Positions 35,873 through 44,344 of a stretch of DNA of 64,000 nucleotides are shown one piece after another. A program made the position numbers and the translations under genes. The stretch covers positions 1 through 64,000 of the forward strand of contig JBKEEF010000004.1 of NCBI GenBank assembly GCA_047975765.1, written 5' to 3'. The notes below the pieces were generated by a model. It did no database searches, had not been told where the DNA came from, and saw nothing but the letters and a program-made list of their open reading frames with translations. Position 1 is the first letter of the stretch; each line of letters starts with the position of its first letter. This DNA comes from JAQWBS01 sp047975765. Its GTDB lineage: Bacteria > Pseudomonadota > Alphaproteobacteria > RF32 > CAG-239.

Positions 35873-36328
35873 ATGTTTAGTTATAAAATTGATAAATTGT
35901 CGCTATGTCACTTGAATGATGCACTAGAACTTATTTGGTCAGTCTTTCTTAAGTGTGATGCTCCTGATTATTCTGAAGAAGGGATTGAAACTTTTAAAAA
36001 GGTAATAGATAGACAGTCTGTTGAAGCAAAATTTATAAATGGAGAAATTGATGTTATTGGTTGCTGGGATGGAGATAAGCTTGTTGGTGTTTTAGCGATT
36101 AGAAAACCTTCTCATGTTTGGTTAATGTTTGTGGCTGAAAAATATCATAGACAAGGGGTTGCAAAAAATATGTTTTTTGAATTTTTGCTAAATATTTCTG
36201 AAGAAAAGATTACGGTTAATTCCACTCCATATGCTGTTAAAACTTATGAAAAATTAGGATTTGTAGCTCAAACAGATGAGCAACTTTCAAATGGAATTAG
36301 GTTTGTACCAATGCTAATGATTAAGTGA
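35873..36328 (+). CDS. GNAT family N-acetyltransferase
   Basis: A 151-residue protein from ATG 35873, with AAGG at 8-nt spacing (GTG 35864 is also open). The GNAT core is visible: DKLVGVLAIRK (beta4), HVWLMFVAEKYHRQGVAKNM (beta strand plus the acetyl-CoA-binding Q/RxxGxA loop), and AVKTYEKLGFV near the end. It transfers an acetyl group from acetyl-CoA to an unknown amine. Short, single-domain and monocistronic with its own terminator. Confidence 0.85.
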   Translation: MFSYKIDKLSLCHLNDALELIWSVFLKCDAPDYSEEGIETFKKVIDRQSVEAKFINGEIDVIGCWDGDKLVGVLAIRKPSHVWLMFVAEKYHRQGVAKNMFFEFLLNISEEKITVNSTPYAVKTYEKLGFVAQTDEQLSNGIRFVPMLMIK

Positions 36329-36370
36329 TACTGCTTTAAATATTTTCTTTCAATATTTTGACTAAACGTA

Positions 36371-36399
36371 AAAAAAAGAGGTATAAGACCTCTTTTTTT
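36371..36399. terminator. Intrinsic terminator
   Basis: Perfect 12-bp arms AAAAAAAGAGGT and ACCTCTTTTTTT, loop ATAAG; between the GNAT gene and the convergent small membrane gene. Confidence 0.9.
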
Positions 36400-36425
36400 G
36401 CATAAAAATTGTGAAGATTTTATTT

Positions 36426-36689
36426 CTAGCGTTTGTACCTAGGTGCACGAAAACGTGATGTCCATGAGTACCAGATGATGCTTATAATAAAACCCGCTAC
36501 AGCAGTGACTATCCACAAAGGAATCTCTGTTTCGGTTAGCCATTTGGTTAAAAGTCCATATCTTGCAAGCGCAGCAGTTGAATCTGTGTCAAATGAGGCT
36601 TGTGCATACAATCCGGATAAAGCTCCAAACAATGGAAATAGAATAAACATGCCCTTTCCGTAAATTAAAGCAAATAAAGATTTTTTCAT
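36426..36689 (-). CDS. Small membrane protein with two transmembrane helices
   Basis: An 87-residue protein with hydrophobic segments at about 9-28 and 57-74 and a basic C-terminus (RFRAPRYKR). It starts 38 bp after the HD-domain gene and may be co-transcribed with it. No ribosome site; ATTATTAAT is 17 nt upstream of the ATG (plus-strand 36707-36715), identical over ATTATTAATCTCT to the leader at 35695. The function is unknown. Confidence 0.6.
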   Translation of the reverse strand: MKKSLFALIYGKGMFILFPLFGALSGLYAQASFDTDSTAALARYGLLTKWLTETEIPLWIVTAVAGFIISIIWYSWTSRFRAPRYKR

Positions 36690-36727
36690 AAAATTAAAAT
36701 TTAGAGATTAATAATTAATATAATTTT

Positions 36728-37261
36728 TTATACATTAAGCTGTTCAAACAAATGTGAAATTTTGTCTCTAGCATATGTTTCAAATTCTTCAAACAAAGAG
36801 GAAAATTTGCTGTTTGATTGATAATGTGTTACTTGCCGATGTTTGTCATAATAAGCGGCTTGTACGACTGCTTCCAATTTATCGAGTTGTTTAACAAATT
36901 TTGCTTCTTCAGTTTTTTGTTTTTCAAATTCAATAAAAAGTCCAATCAGTTCCGGTTTTTGAAGTTTATAAGAAATTTCTTTAACTGCCACCAATTCAGC
37001 TTCGTATTTTTCTTTCTCGGAAATATTCTCGTCAGGCGTATGGTCACCAGTGATGATTTCCACAATATCGTGTATGATAGCCATTTCCAAACAACGAAGT
37101 TTGTTTAGGTGAGAAGGACAAAGAAGAATTACTAACATAGCAACACCCCAAGAGTGACTTGGAATATTTTCAGGATTTTCAATGTTTCTTTTAACCCAAC
37201 CGCTTCGTTTTAAATCTTTTGCAAGACCAAGAATCTCTGAAATTTCATCAAATTTTTTCAT
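36728..37261 (-). CDS. HD-domain phosphohydrolase (YfbR/HDDC2-like)
   Basis: A 177-residue HD-superfamily protein. Metal ligands are seen as SHSWGVA (first His), MAIIHDIVEIITGD (His-Asp pair plus downstream Glu/Asp) and KQLDKLEAVVQA (last Asp). The order and size fit the 5'-deoxyribonucleotidase YfbR/HDDC2 group, which releases phosphate from deoxynucleoside monophosphates. The leader has ATTATTAAC 20 nt before the ATG and TTTTTTGTCT 29 bp before that, without a ribosome site. Confidence 0.8.
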   Translation of the reverse strand: MKKFDEISEILGLAKDLKRSGWVKRNIENPENIPSHSWGVAMLVILLCPSHLNKLRCLEMAIIHDIVEIITGDHTPDENISEKEKYEAELVAVKEISYKLQKPELIGLFIEFEKQKTEEAKFVKQLDKLEAVVQAAYYDKHRQVTHYQSNSKFSSLFEEFETYARDKISHLFEQLNV

Positions 37262-37419
37262 AAGGTTTATAATGATTGAGTGTTAATAATTTCATTTTCA
37301 TTATTTTTTTAACACATTTAGACAAAAAAGTAAATAGAGATTAAAATTTTTTTATCTCTATTTAATAAATTGTTTGGTATCTTATCTATTTAAGTGCATG
37401 TTAATTTATGGAGAAAGAT

Positions 37420-38118
37420 ATGTCAGAAAATAGCGATGTTCAAATCACCAAAGAAAACAAGGAAGATTTAATATATAAAACAGGCTGGCTTACTGTTCTG
37501 CCATTTGGAATTTGGTATGTTTTTCACTATCTTTTCAATGTGGGAGCTTTAAGTTTTTATGGGATTGTTTCAGGCTATTCTAATATGAAAGTGGAAGTTG
37601 ATTTTGTTTCAACACTTTTTATTGGTGGTTTGTTTTTTGCTTGTCTTATTCTCATTTATAATTTGATTCAAGAAAAAATTCGTCTTTACAAGCTTCTTGT
37701 CATTTCCAGTATGTTTTTTATTGATATTGTCTTATTTTTAATCAGCTGGGTTGTAGGGCTTTTGGTTGCTATTTGTTTGGGTTTGAGTTTATCATGTTTG
37801 CTCAAAAAGAATGTGTTGAGAGGGATGTCTCAATATAGAAAAAATATCATTATCATTACCTCTTTTTTAGCTTTATTTGTTTTTTCTTTTGGTTCAGGAT
37901 ATTTTTATTCTAAGAAATATTCAGATTATTACTGTATAGAAAATGAAAATTCAAAAGACGAAGGAAAACTTGTCCTTGTTGCTAGGATTATAGAGCATAG
38001 TGGTGTTTTTGTGTCTTCCAAAGATATTCATAATAACTTCTTCAATAAAAATAAATACTATATCAAAAGTTTGATTGATCAGGAATTTAAACGTTGTGAT
38101 TTTGATGAAGAAGATTAA
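37420..38118 (+). CDS. Membrane protein of unknown function
   Basis: A 232-residue protein from ATG 37420, whose ribosome site GGAG is at 37410-37413 (an upstream ATG at 37408 overlaps that site). Four to five hydrophobic segments lie between about residues 20 and 165, followed by a soluble C-terminal domain of about 65 residues (YCIENENSKDEGKLVLVARI onward). No family recognised. Confidence 0.6.
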   Translation: MSENSDVQITKENKEDLIYKTGWLTVLPFGIWYVFHYLFNVGALSFYGIVSGYSNMKVEVDFVSTLFIGGLFFACLILIYNLIQEKIRLYKLLVISSMFFIDIVLFLISWVVGLLVAICLGLSLSCLLKKNVLRGMSQYRKNIIIITSFLALFVFSFGSGYFYSKKYSDYYCIENENSKDEGKLVLVARIIEHSGVFVSSKDIHNNFFNKNKYYIKSLIDQEFKRCDFDEED

Positions 38119-38134
38119 GATTTAGCTTTAGTTT

Positions 38135-38590
38135 CTAGACTGGAACCTTGAGAACAACTTTCAAAACATCTTTTGGAAAAGCAAGAGCAAGTCCAGGTTT
38201 GTGTGCTTCTTCAGGGTAAAGAACACAAAAAGTTCCTTCTAACATTTTGAGAAGAGTGCTTTGCTTTTTATTACCATCATGGTAAAAAAATAGGTCTTTT
38301 TCAGCATCATACGGTGCTTCTTCTTTTAGTCCTTCAACAGGGGTAATCTCGATAATTTCTTCTCCAGATAAAACGCATTGAATATCAATGTATTTTCTGT
38401 GAGATTCAAATCTGCACTGCATAGAGTCTTTGGGACGATATTTGCTGACAGAAGCATAGACGCCATTTTCAAGTTTATATCTACCTTCTGTGAGATCAGT
38501 TCTTTTTAGAAAGTTGAGAATGTCAGGTGTGATAATTTCATATTTGGAAAGGTTTTTTAAATAGTCATAAATCATTTTTGCTTCTTTCAT
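38135..38590 (-). CDS. YhcH/YjgK/YiaL family protein (NanQ-like cupin)
   Basis: A 151-residue protein. GRYKLENGVYASVSKYRPK, FESHRKYIDIQCVLSGEEII and FCVLYPEEAHKPGLAL follow the YhcH/YjgK/YiaL (DUF386) pattern, with the His and Glu residues that bind metal. Relatives assist sialic-acid or other sugar catabolism, for example as an anomerase. ATG 38590 is given; an internal ATG at 38575 (MIYDYL) fits the usual family N-terminus better. No ribosome site is clear, and ATATTAAAT lies 18 nt upstream. Confidence 0.85.
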   Translation of the reverse strand: MKEAKMIYDYLKNLSKYEIITPDILNFLKRTDLTEGRYKLENGVYASVSKYRPKDSMQCRFESHRKYIDIQCVLSGEEIIEITPVEGLKEEAPYDAEKDLFFYHDGNKKQSTLLKMLEGTFCVLYPEEAHKPGLALAFPKDVLKVVLKVPV

Positions 38591-38644
38591 AAGTTTTTTG
38601 TTGAGTTGATTTAATATCAGAATGTAAAAAGTATCAAGGAGTTT

Positions 38645-40514
38645 TTAGCTTTGGAAGAGTTTTAATACAGATTGCGCCGCTTGAGATGCTAAAGAAAGAG
38701 CATTGATATTAAGTTTCTGTCTGGTTTGTAGCGCGAGAATGTTTGCAGATTCTTCGTTCATATCAGCAAGTGTCAGCTCATCCGCGCCGTCTTCTAGCAC
38801 AACAATCAAGTTTTCTGTGAAGTTTTCTCGGTTTGAGATAATGCCATAATAACTACTTAAGCCTTCAGAGATTGTGCGAAGCTTTTTAATTGCTGCATCA
38901 ATGTTGCTGATTGTTTGTTCTGTGTTTTTAGGGAAAATCCAGTCAACTTCTTCTAATCCAATTCCTCGAGATGTGGCATCTGTTCCTTTGACTTCAATTT
39001 TGGAAGAATTTTTTTCATTGAATTGAACGGATAGATTTTGATTGAGGAGTAAATTGACCCCCTTGTAACTTCCATCAGAAATGAGCATATCATATTGTCT
39101 TAGCAACTCATTGTATTGTTTTGAAAATTGGGGTGAAATCACATAGTCATTCGTGATTGAAAATTCATGCTTCTCTATTTCTTCCATAAGTTTTTCATAT
39201 GTTATAGTTTGAAGAAGATGCTGCACTAATACCATCTAAATTATCAGTGTTTGCTGTGATGTTTATTGCGCTATTTGTGTTATAAACTTTATAGTTATAA
39301 GCAGTTGTACTATTTTTGAAACCAATTATGACACCTGATTGAACGTTAATTGATGAGGCTTCAAGTGCTGTCCAGTCACTGTTAATCATGACTTTGCTTC
39401 CTGAAAGGATATCTAAGCCTCCTCTAATGCCTCTTGAAAAAGCACCCGTTGTCTCGATGTTGATATTTCCTTTGAGACTACCACTATTGACGAAATCAAT
39501 ACCATGAGAAAGAGCTCCTTTTGTTTTAATGTTAATTGTCCCTTGAGAGAATACATTTCCAAATCTCAGTGCTGAAGATGATGCTCCGTTGGTTTCTATA
39601 TTTACAATAGCATCTGCAGTTATGTTTAAAGTAGGATGACTGTAATATCCATTATGGTAAACTCCTTGAATAGAGCCTCCTTTAGATTTGATGTTTATTA
39701 TACCGCTCAGTTCAAGAGAAGAATTTGTTTTGTTAGCAATAGCTCCAATGTAGTTTAATTGGTTATTTGTACGATTACTTGTTAATTCAACACTAACATT
39801 ATGAAGTTTGACGCCTGTTTTGTTATTGACATATACGGTTGCTATGTCATCACCGGTATATTCAGTTTTCATAGAGACACTTAAATTTTCAAGTGTTGAG
39901 TTATTTCCCATAATGACACCACTTTTATACTGTGTTCCCATATCAAAATTTATAGATGAGGCATTGCTAGCATCAAAGTCTGAGCTGTAGCCATTTTCTT
40001 CGAGATATGTTTGAATTCCTGCTAGTTTGACTCCATTTTTAATAGTTAATGAATCATCTCCCATGTCAATGTTTCCAAATAGATAAATTGTATCACCAGA
40101 GTTTGCGGAAGCAAGTTTGGAGATAAGGGATGCTTTGTCTGTAGCAATATGTTGCATATTGATTTCGTTATCTGTAAACCATTTTTCAGTAATTTGAGTT
40201 TTATCAATTGTACTTTGAAGAGATGCAGTTGCAATAGATTTCATTTGTTGCAAAATTTTGCTACCGCTTTCAAGGGTTTTAGAGGAAGTTTCAATTGTTT
40301 TAGAACCTTGTTCCATGGCATCGAGAAGCTCTGATAAATCTGAAGCCCGATTATTTAGGTTTGCTGCTGTAAAATAAGCTGAAGGATTACTTATAGCCGT
40401 GGAAACTTTTAGTCCTGTTGAAAGTTTGTTTTGAGTAATAGAAAATAAGTCTGTTGTTTTCTTATTTGCCAACAGATTATTGCGCATTGCCGATGTCAAA
40501 ACGATATTACTTAT
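38645..40514 (-). pseudogene. Flagellin with beta-helix-like insert, start codon and frame damaged
   Basis: From 40514 the frame reads ISNIVLTSAMRNNLL, the classic flagellin N-terminus, but the start codon is ATA, correctly placed six bases after AAGGAG; TTG 40499 and ATG 40487 are later options. D0/D1 helices run to about residue 115. Then comes about 330 residues of short beta strands (GTINIKTKGALSHGI type), resembling a parallel beta-helix. At 39195-39235 the frame ends and a plus-one frame carries on: QYNELLRQYDMLISDGSYKG, VNLLLNQNLSVQFNE and the C-terminal D0 ANILALQTRQKLNINALSLA ending VLKLFQS. Removing one base would give about 622 residues. No other flagellar gene is in the window. 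Confidence 0.8.
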
Positions 40515-40737
40515 CTAGTTCTCCTTAGTTCCTTGTTATAATAATATTTTATTCTATTATAAGTATAGCATATTTTCATAAAAATAAAGCATAGTTATGA
40601 GTTTTGAGATGCTTTTGTATTGGTTTAAAAAATAATCTCAAAAATAATTACTTCTTTATATGTTGACAAATAAAAAATAGAATATATATTGAAAAGTTCG
40701 AAACAAATTATTATTAACTTATTAAAACATTAAATTT

Positions 40738-40893
40738 ATGACAAACAAAACGTTCAGTAGAATTGTATGTGGTTTTTTTGTTGTCTTGTTTCTTCTTGCT
40801 TGGATAATAGCATTTAGTGGGAATAAAACAAGCTTAACATCTAATAAAGTGAGCAATTTTTCTGCAGAAAATGATTTAGTTCATCGTCCTTGA
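40738..40893 (+). CDS. 51-residue single-pass membrane peptide
   Basis: ATG 40738 to TGA 40893. MTNKTFSRIVCGFFVVLFLL opens with a basic patch then a hydrophobic helix (about 9-27), followed by a polar Ser/Asn-rich tail ending VHRP. It has its own likely promoter (TTGACA at 40663), the ATTATTAAC leader (40710-40718, 19 nt upstream) in place of a ribosome site, and a strong terminator 24 bp after the stop. Those flanks are the main support that it is a gene. Confidence 0.55.
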   Translation: MTNKTFSRIVCGFFVVLFLLAWIIAFSGNKTSLTSNKVSNFSAENDLVHRP

Positions 40894-40917
40894 AAAAGTT
40901 TTTTATCTAAAACTTTT

Positions 40918-40950
40918 ACTTTGAATCCTTTCGGATTCAAAGTTTTTTTG
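40918..40950 (+). terminator. Intrinsic terminator after the 51-residue peptide gene
   Basis: Perfect 11-bp arms ACTTTGAATCC and GGATTCAAAGT, loop TTTC, then seven T. Confidence 0.92.
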
Positions 40951-41015
40951 TTTTTAAATGTAGTGAAAATATGTTTTTTATGTTATCTTCATTATCAAGT
41001 TTAGGGGATAAGTAT

Positions 41016-41585
41016 ATGTCAAATTCTAATTTAAAACACAATCCTTGTGTTCTATGTCTGCTTGAGAAGGGAAATCAAATTTTGATGATAAAAAATTTGA
41101 GAGGTGTTCAACAAGGTTTTTATAGCTTTCCTGGGGGCAAACTTGAAGAAGGTGAAAGTCTTTCAGATTGTGTTTATCGCGAAGTTAAAGAAGAAACAGG
41201 ATATTCTCTCAAAAAAGCTACTTGTTTGGGAAGGTTTGACATTGAGGATATTAAAAATGCAGAAAATCCGGACAGGTTTTCTGTGTCTGATAATACACAT
41301 ATTTACGTTTTTATTTCTAAAGAATTTTCAGGAGAACTTCGCCCAGCAGAAGGAGAAGTTGAAGCTTTTTGGATTGATAAAGATAAAATTCCTTATGAAA
41401 AAATGCGAGACAATGATAAAGCATGGCTTCCACAAGCTTTGTTGGAAGAAAAGTTTCATAAACGTTTTTTGAAAAACAAAGAAGGAAAACTTGAACTGAT
41501 TGAGCATGATGATAAAGATGTTGAAGGCTTGTTGAATGTGCGTCTTAAACAATATGAAATGATGAGAAATTTAAAATCCAGATAA
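41016..41585 (+). CDS. Nudix hydrolase with C-terminal extension
   Basis: A 189-residue protein from ATG 41016, which follows AGGGG at 8-nt spacing; an earlier frame opening at 40971 is not supported. The Nudix box is PGGKLEEGESLSDCVYREVK followed by E-E-T-G-Y. About 60 residues beyond the domain are charged. MutT-like or ADP-ribose-type activity is possible; the substrate is not determinable. Confidence 0.88.
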   Translation: MSNSNLKHNPCVLCLLEKGNQILMIKNLRGVQQGFYSFPGGKLEEGESLSDCVYREVKEETGYSLKKATCLGRFDIEDIKNAENPDRFSVSDNTHIYVFISKEFSGELRPAEGEVEAFWIDKDKIPYEKMRDNDKAWLPQALLEEKFHKRFLKNKEGKLELIEHDDKDVEGLLNVRLKQYEMMRNLKSR

Positions 41586-41618
41586 GTTTTTCGGTCGTAA
41601 AGTTATTTATTTAAAAAT

Positions 41619-41652
41619 AAAAAAGGTGCCCAATTTTGAAAGCACCTTTTTT
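41619..41652 (+). terminator. Intrinsic terminator
   Basis: AAAAAAGGTGC (41619-41629) and GCACCTTTTTT (41642-41652), after the Nudix gene. Confidence 0.88.
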
Positions 41653-41741
41653 TGAAATCTTTTAGTCAAGGTTTAGCCTATAAGATTTTGTTTAATTTCA
41701 TAGGCTAAAGTTGACATTTTTAACTCGAACCACACTTTGGT

Positions 41742-43052
41742 TTAATGCAAAGTTGGGGACCAAGCAGGATCTGAAGCATCAGAAGGTGTGAGAACTTGTC
41801 TCTCATTATACCCCGTCACGTCAATCGTATAAAGCTTGACTGAAGAACTACGGAATCTTCCTCCTTTTTCTTGTCTAAAGAACATAAGGACACGTCCATT
41901 TGGAGACCAAACCGGAGCTTCTACTAAGTAGCCACTGGCGATTTGTCTCTCTCCTGAACCATCAGGATACATAACACCAATGAAGAATTGACCTCCAGCC
42001 ATCTTTGTGAAGGCAATGTAATCTCCACGAGGAGACCATCTCGGTGTTGCATAACGTCCATTTCCAAAACTGATTCTTCGAACATTGCTGCCATCAGCAT
42101 CCATGATATATAGTTGTTGATTACCGCCGCGATCGGAATTGAATACAATCTTTGAGCCATCTGGTGAATAGCTTGGAGATGTATCAATGGCAGGACTGTT
42201 CGTCAGTTGTTTGATTCTTTTTGTTCTCAAATCCATTTCGTATATATTAGTTCTTCCCTTGTTGGCGTAGCTTAACAGGAGTTTATTACCATCAGGAGAA
42301 AAGACTGGTGCAAAAGTCATGCCTGGAAATTGTCCGACAAGCTCTTGACGACCAGTTTCAATGTCCAAAAGATATACTTTTGGAGTTGAACCTGCATAAG
42401 ACATATATGTAATTTTTTGCATACTAGGAGAAAAACGAGGTGTCAAAGCCATAGCTGATCCTGATGTGAGGTACTTATGGTTTTCACCGTCTTGGTCCAT
42501 AATTGCAAGTCTTTTAACTCTTTTTGTTGCTGCACCACTTTCTGCAACATACACGATTCTTGTATCGAAATAGCCTTTTTCACCAGTCAATCTTTCATAA
42601 ATTGCATCAGCGATAATATGAGCTACTCTTCTCCAGTTGTTTTTTGGAGTTGTGAAAGTTTGAGCGAAAAGTTCTTTGCCGGCAGGGATATCCCAGAGGC
42701 GAATATTGACACGATAGCTACCGCCTGTTTCTGAAATTGATCCCTGAATGAGCGCATGAACTTTAATTGCACGCCAGTCAACGAAGTTTGGCTGCTCATT
42801 AATATTGGAAAATGTTTGGATGTAGCTGTCTTCATTTACTTTTCTGAATAAGCCAGAGCGTTCCAAATCGGCAACAACGACGTCTCTAATTTTATCACCT
42901 TGCATGCCAAGAAGAAAACCTTCTTTAGGCATTGAAGGAAAAGCTATCGGCATTGGTTCACTTTGAGCGCCGACAACATCAATGGTAAGTTCTGCTTTAC
43001 TTATTGTTGGTATCAAACAAAGTAAAAGTGTCAGAATATATTTTATTTTCAT
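41742..43052 (-). CDS. tolB: Tol-Pal system beta-propeller protein TolB
   Basis: A 436-residue periplasmic protein. Signal peptide residues 1-20 (LLLCLIPTISKA), N-terminal domain to about 165 with LTIDVVGAQSEPMPIAFP, then a six-bladed propeller with recurring FSPDG(N/S)K blades (FSPDGNKLLLS, YSPDGSKIVFNSDRGG, WSPRGDYIAFTK, WSPNGRVLMF). It binds Pal and helps keep the outer membrane attached during division. No pal, tolA, tolQ or tolR gene is adjacent. The start is ATG 43052. Confidence 0.95.
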   Translation of the reverse strand: MKIKYILTLLLCLIPTISKAELTIDVVGAQSEPMPIAFPSMPKEGFLLGMQGDKIRDVVVADLERSGLFRKVNEDSYIQTFSNINEQPNFVDWRAIKVHALIQGSISETGGSYRVNIRLWDIPAGKELFAQTFTTPKNNWRRVAHIIADAIYERLTGEKGYFDTRIVYVAESGAATKRVKRLAIMDQDGENHKYLTSGSAMALTPRFSPSMQKITYMSYAGSTPKVYLLDIETGRQELVGQFPGMTFAPVFSPDGNKLLLSYANKGRTNIYEMDLRTKRIKQLTNSPAIDTSPSYSPDGSKIVFNSDRGGNQQLYIMDADGSNVRRISFGNGRYATPRWSPRGDYIAFTKMAGGQFFIGVMYPDGSGERQIASGYLVEAPVWSPNGRVLMFFRQEKGGRFRSSSVKLYTIDVTGYNERQVLTPSDASDPAWSPTLH

Positions 43053-43161
43053 TTTGGTTTTATCCTTAAAAAAGAATCCACGAGTTATAGAAAATCATAT
43101 AGAAAAAGTATTAAAAATAGATTAGTGTTTAGGAAAATGGACATGAAAGGAAATAAAAATT

Positions 43162-43620
43162 TTGGAAATTTTGGAATTTAAAGAAAGTTTGAAAAAACAT
43201 AGTGCCATATTAGGTTTTGATTATGGCTCAAAGAGACTAGGTGTTGCAGTTTCAGATTTGCTCAGAATTATTGCGACGTCTTACAAAACAATTTATCGAA
43301 ATGATTTTGAAAAAGACATTCAAGAAATTAAAAAAATTATTGAAGAAAAAGAAATTGGAGGAATCGTTTATGGTCTCCCACTTCAGATGAATGGTGAAGA
43401 GGGAGATATTGCAAAAGAAGTTCGTGCTTTTGCCGAGAAAATTTATGAAGCAACAAATCTACCCTATGCTTTTTGGGATGAGCGACTTTCTTCTTCTGCT
43501 ATGGAGAATTTCTTGATTAAAGAAGTGGATATGAACCGCAAACGTCGTAAAGAGGTTTTAGATTCTTCAGCAGCCTCTTTTATCTTGCAAGGTTTTTTAG
43601 ATAGACTAAGTTTTATTTAG
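43162..43620 (+). CDS. ruvX: Holliday junction resolvase-like protein RuvX/YqgF
   Basis: A 152-residue RNase H-fold protein. ILGFDYGSKRLGVAVSD holds the first catalytic Asp, IVYGLPLQMNGEEG the family glycine loop, WDERLSSSAME the second acidic site, and DSSAASFILQGFLD the last. It is linked to 16S rRNA 5'-end maturation. It starts with TTG at 43162 behind AAAGGAAA; an ATG at 43143 is out of frame. Its last 8 bases overlap the convergent amidase gene. Confidence 0.92.
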   Translation: MEILEFKESLKKHSAILGFDYGSKRLGVAVSDLLRIIATSYKTIYRNDFEKDIQEIKKIIEEKEIGGIVYGLPLQMNGEEGDIAKEVRAFAEKIYEATNLPYAFWDERLSSSAMENFLIKEVDMNRKRRKEVLDSSAASFILQGFLDRLSFI

Positions 43621-44344
43621 TAAATGTATATTGATAAGCAACTGCTTTTAGGGTTTTGATAAAATCATTTCCCTTAAGCAGTTCTTTTTTACCTGTAGGA
43701 TAAACATTATCTATAAGATGCGTTACATTCTGTTCAATTGCAATTTCCTTAGGCATGAATCTTCGGCGAAAAGCATAAGCAGAAGCAATTGTTGATTCCT
43801 CATCTCTGGTATCATAGCCAATGATTTCAAGAAGCTCAGAGACATCTTCATCAAAAATGTTTTCAGAATCCTTTAGGTTATACCATAATCCCAATCTTTC
43901 ATTAGCCAATTTTTGCCAAGGAAAAGTAATTCCAGGGTCTGGTTTACGAAGTGGCGCAATGTCTGAATGAGCCACAATATTTTGAGGCTTAATATGATAT
44001 TTTTTTATGAGTTCTTTAAGAAGTTCGGACAGGACTTCAATCTGTTTTTCGGAATATGCTGTTTGTCCTAAAGTTTCATTTGAAAGTTCAATTCCAATAG
44101 AACGGTCATTGATATTTGTTTTTTCATTCCAGAAACTGATGCCGGCATGCCAAGCTTTTTTGTCTTCTTCAATGGTTTGAATGAGTTCTCCCTCATAGCC
44201 GATGATGTAGTGTGAACTCAATTTTCTTTCATCAAGGACATCAATCATTTCTTTGCTGTTTAATGCTGAACAATGAAGGACAATCATGTCTATTTGAGAA
44301 TTTCTTTCGCTGAAATGAGAAAGAGGATGTTTTATAATTTTCAT
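43613..44344 (-). CDS. N-acetylmuramoyl-L-alanine amidase (Amidase_2, AmiD/AmpD-like)
   Basis: A 243-residue protein. Zinc ligands are seen in IVLHCSA (about His24) and AHSDIAPLRKPDPG (His and Asp), with SHYIIGYEGELIQTI and AWHAG between them. A C-terminal region of about 80 residues resembles a small peptidoglycan-binding helical domain. It cleaves the amide bond between MurNAc and L-Ala. There is no signal peptide, so the action is cytoplasmic on recycled muropeptides, or the export signal is unusual. The start codon overlaps the stop of the upstream remnant by 4 bases. Confidence 0.88.
   Translation of the reverse strand: MKIIKHPLSHFSERNSQIDMIVLHCSALNSKEMIDVLDERKLSSHYIIGYEGELIQTIEEDKKAWHAGISFWNEKTNINDRSIGIELSNETLGQTAYSEKQIEVLSELLKELIKKYHIKPQNIVAHSDIAPLRKPDPGITFPWQKLANERLGLWYNLKDSENIFDEDVSELLEIIGYDTRDEESTIASAYAFRRRFMPKEIAIEQNVTHLIDNVYPTGKKELLKGNDFIKTLKAVAYQYTFTK

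Noticed and set aside
40518..40531. GTTC...GTTC pair upstream of the flagellin
   Set aside because: The spacer is six bases, not seven, and the motif overlaps the flagellin ribosome site; not a LexA box.
41672..41709. 10-bp inverted repeat TTTAGCCTAT / ATAGGCTAAA after tolB
   Set aside because: It has an 18-nt loop and no T-run on either strand, so it is not a convincing terminator; there is no reason to call it an operator in a convergent region.
43143..43185. ATG upstream of ruvX as start
   Set aside because: It is out of frame with ruvX and gives only a short peptide; TTG 43162 in the correct frame has the ribosome site.
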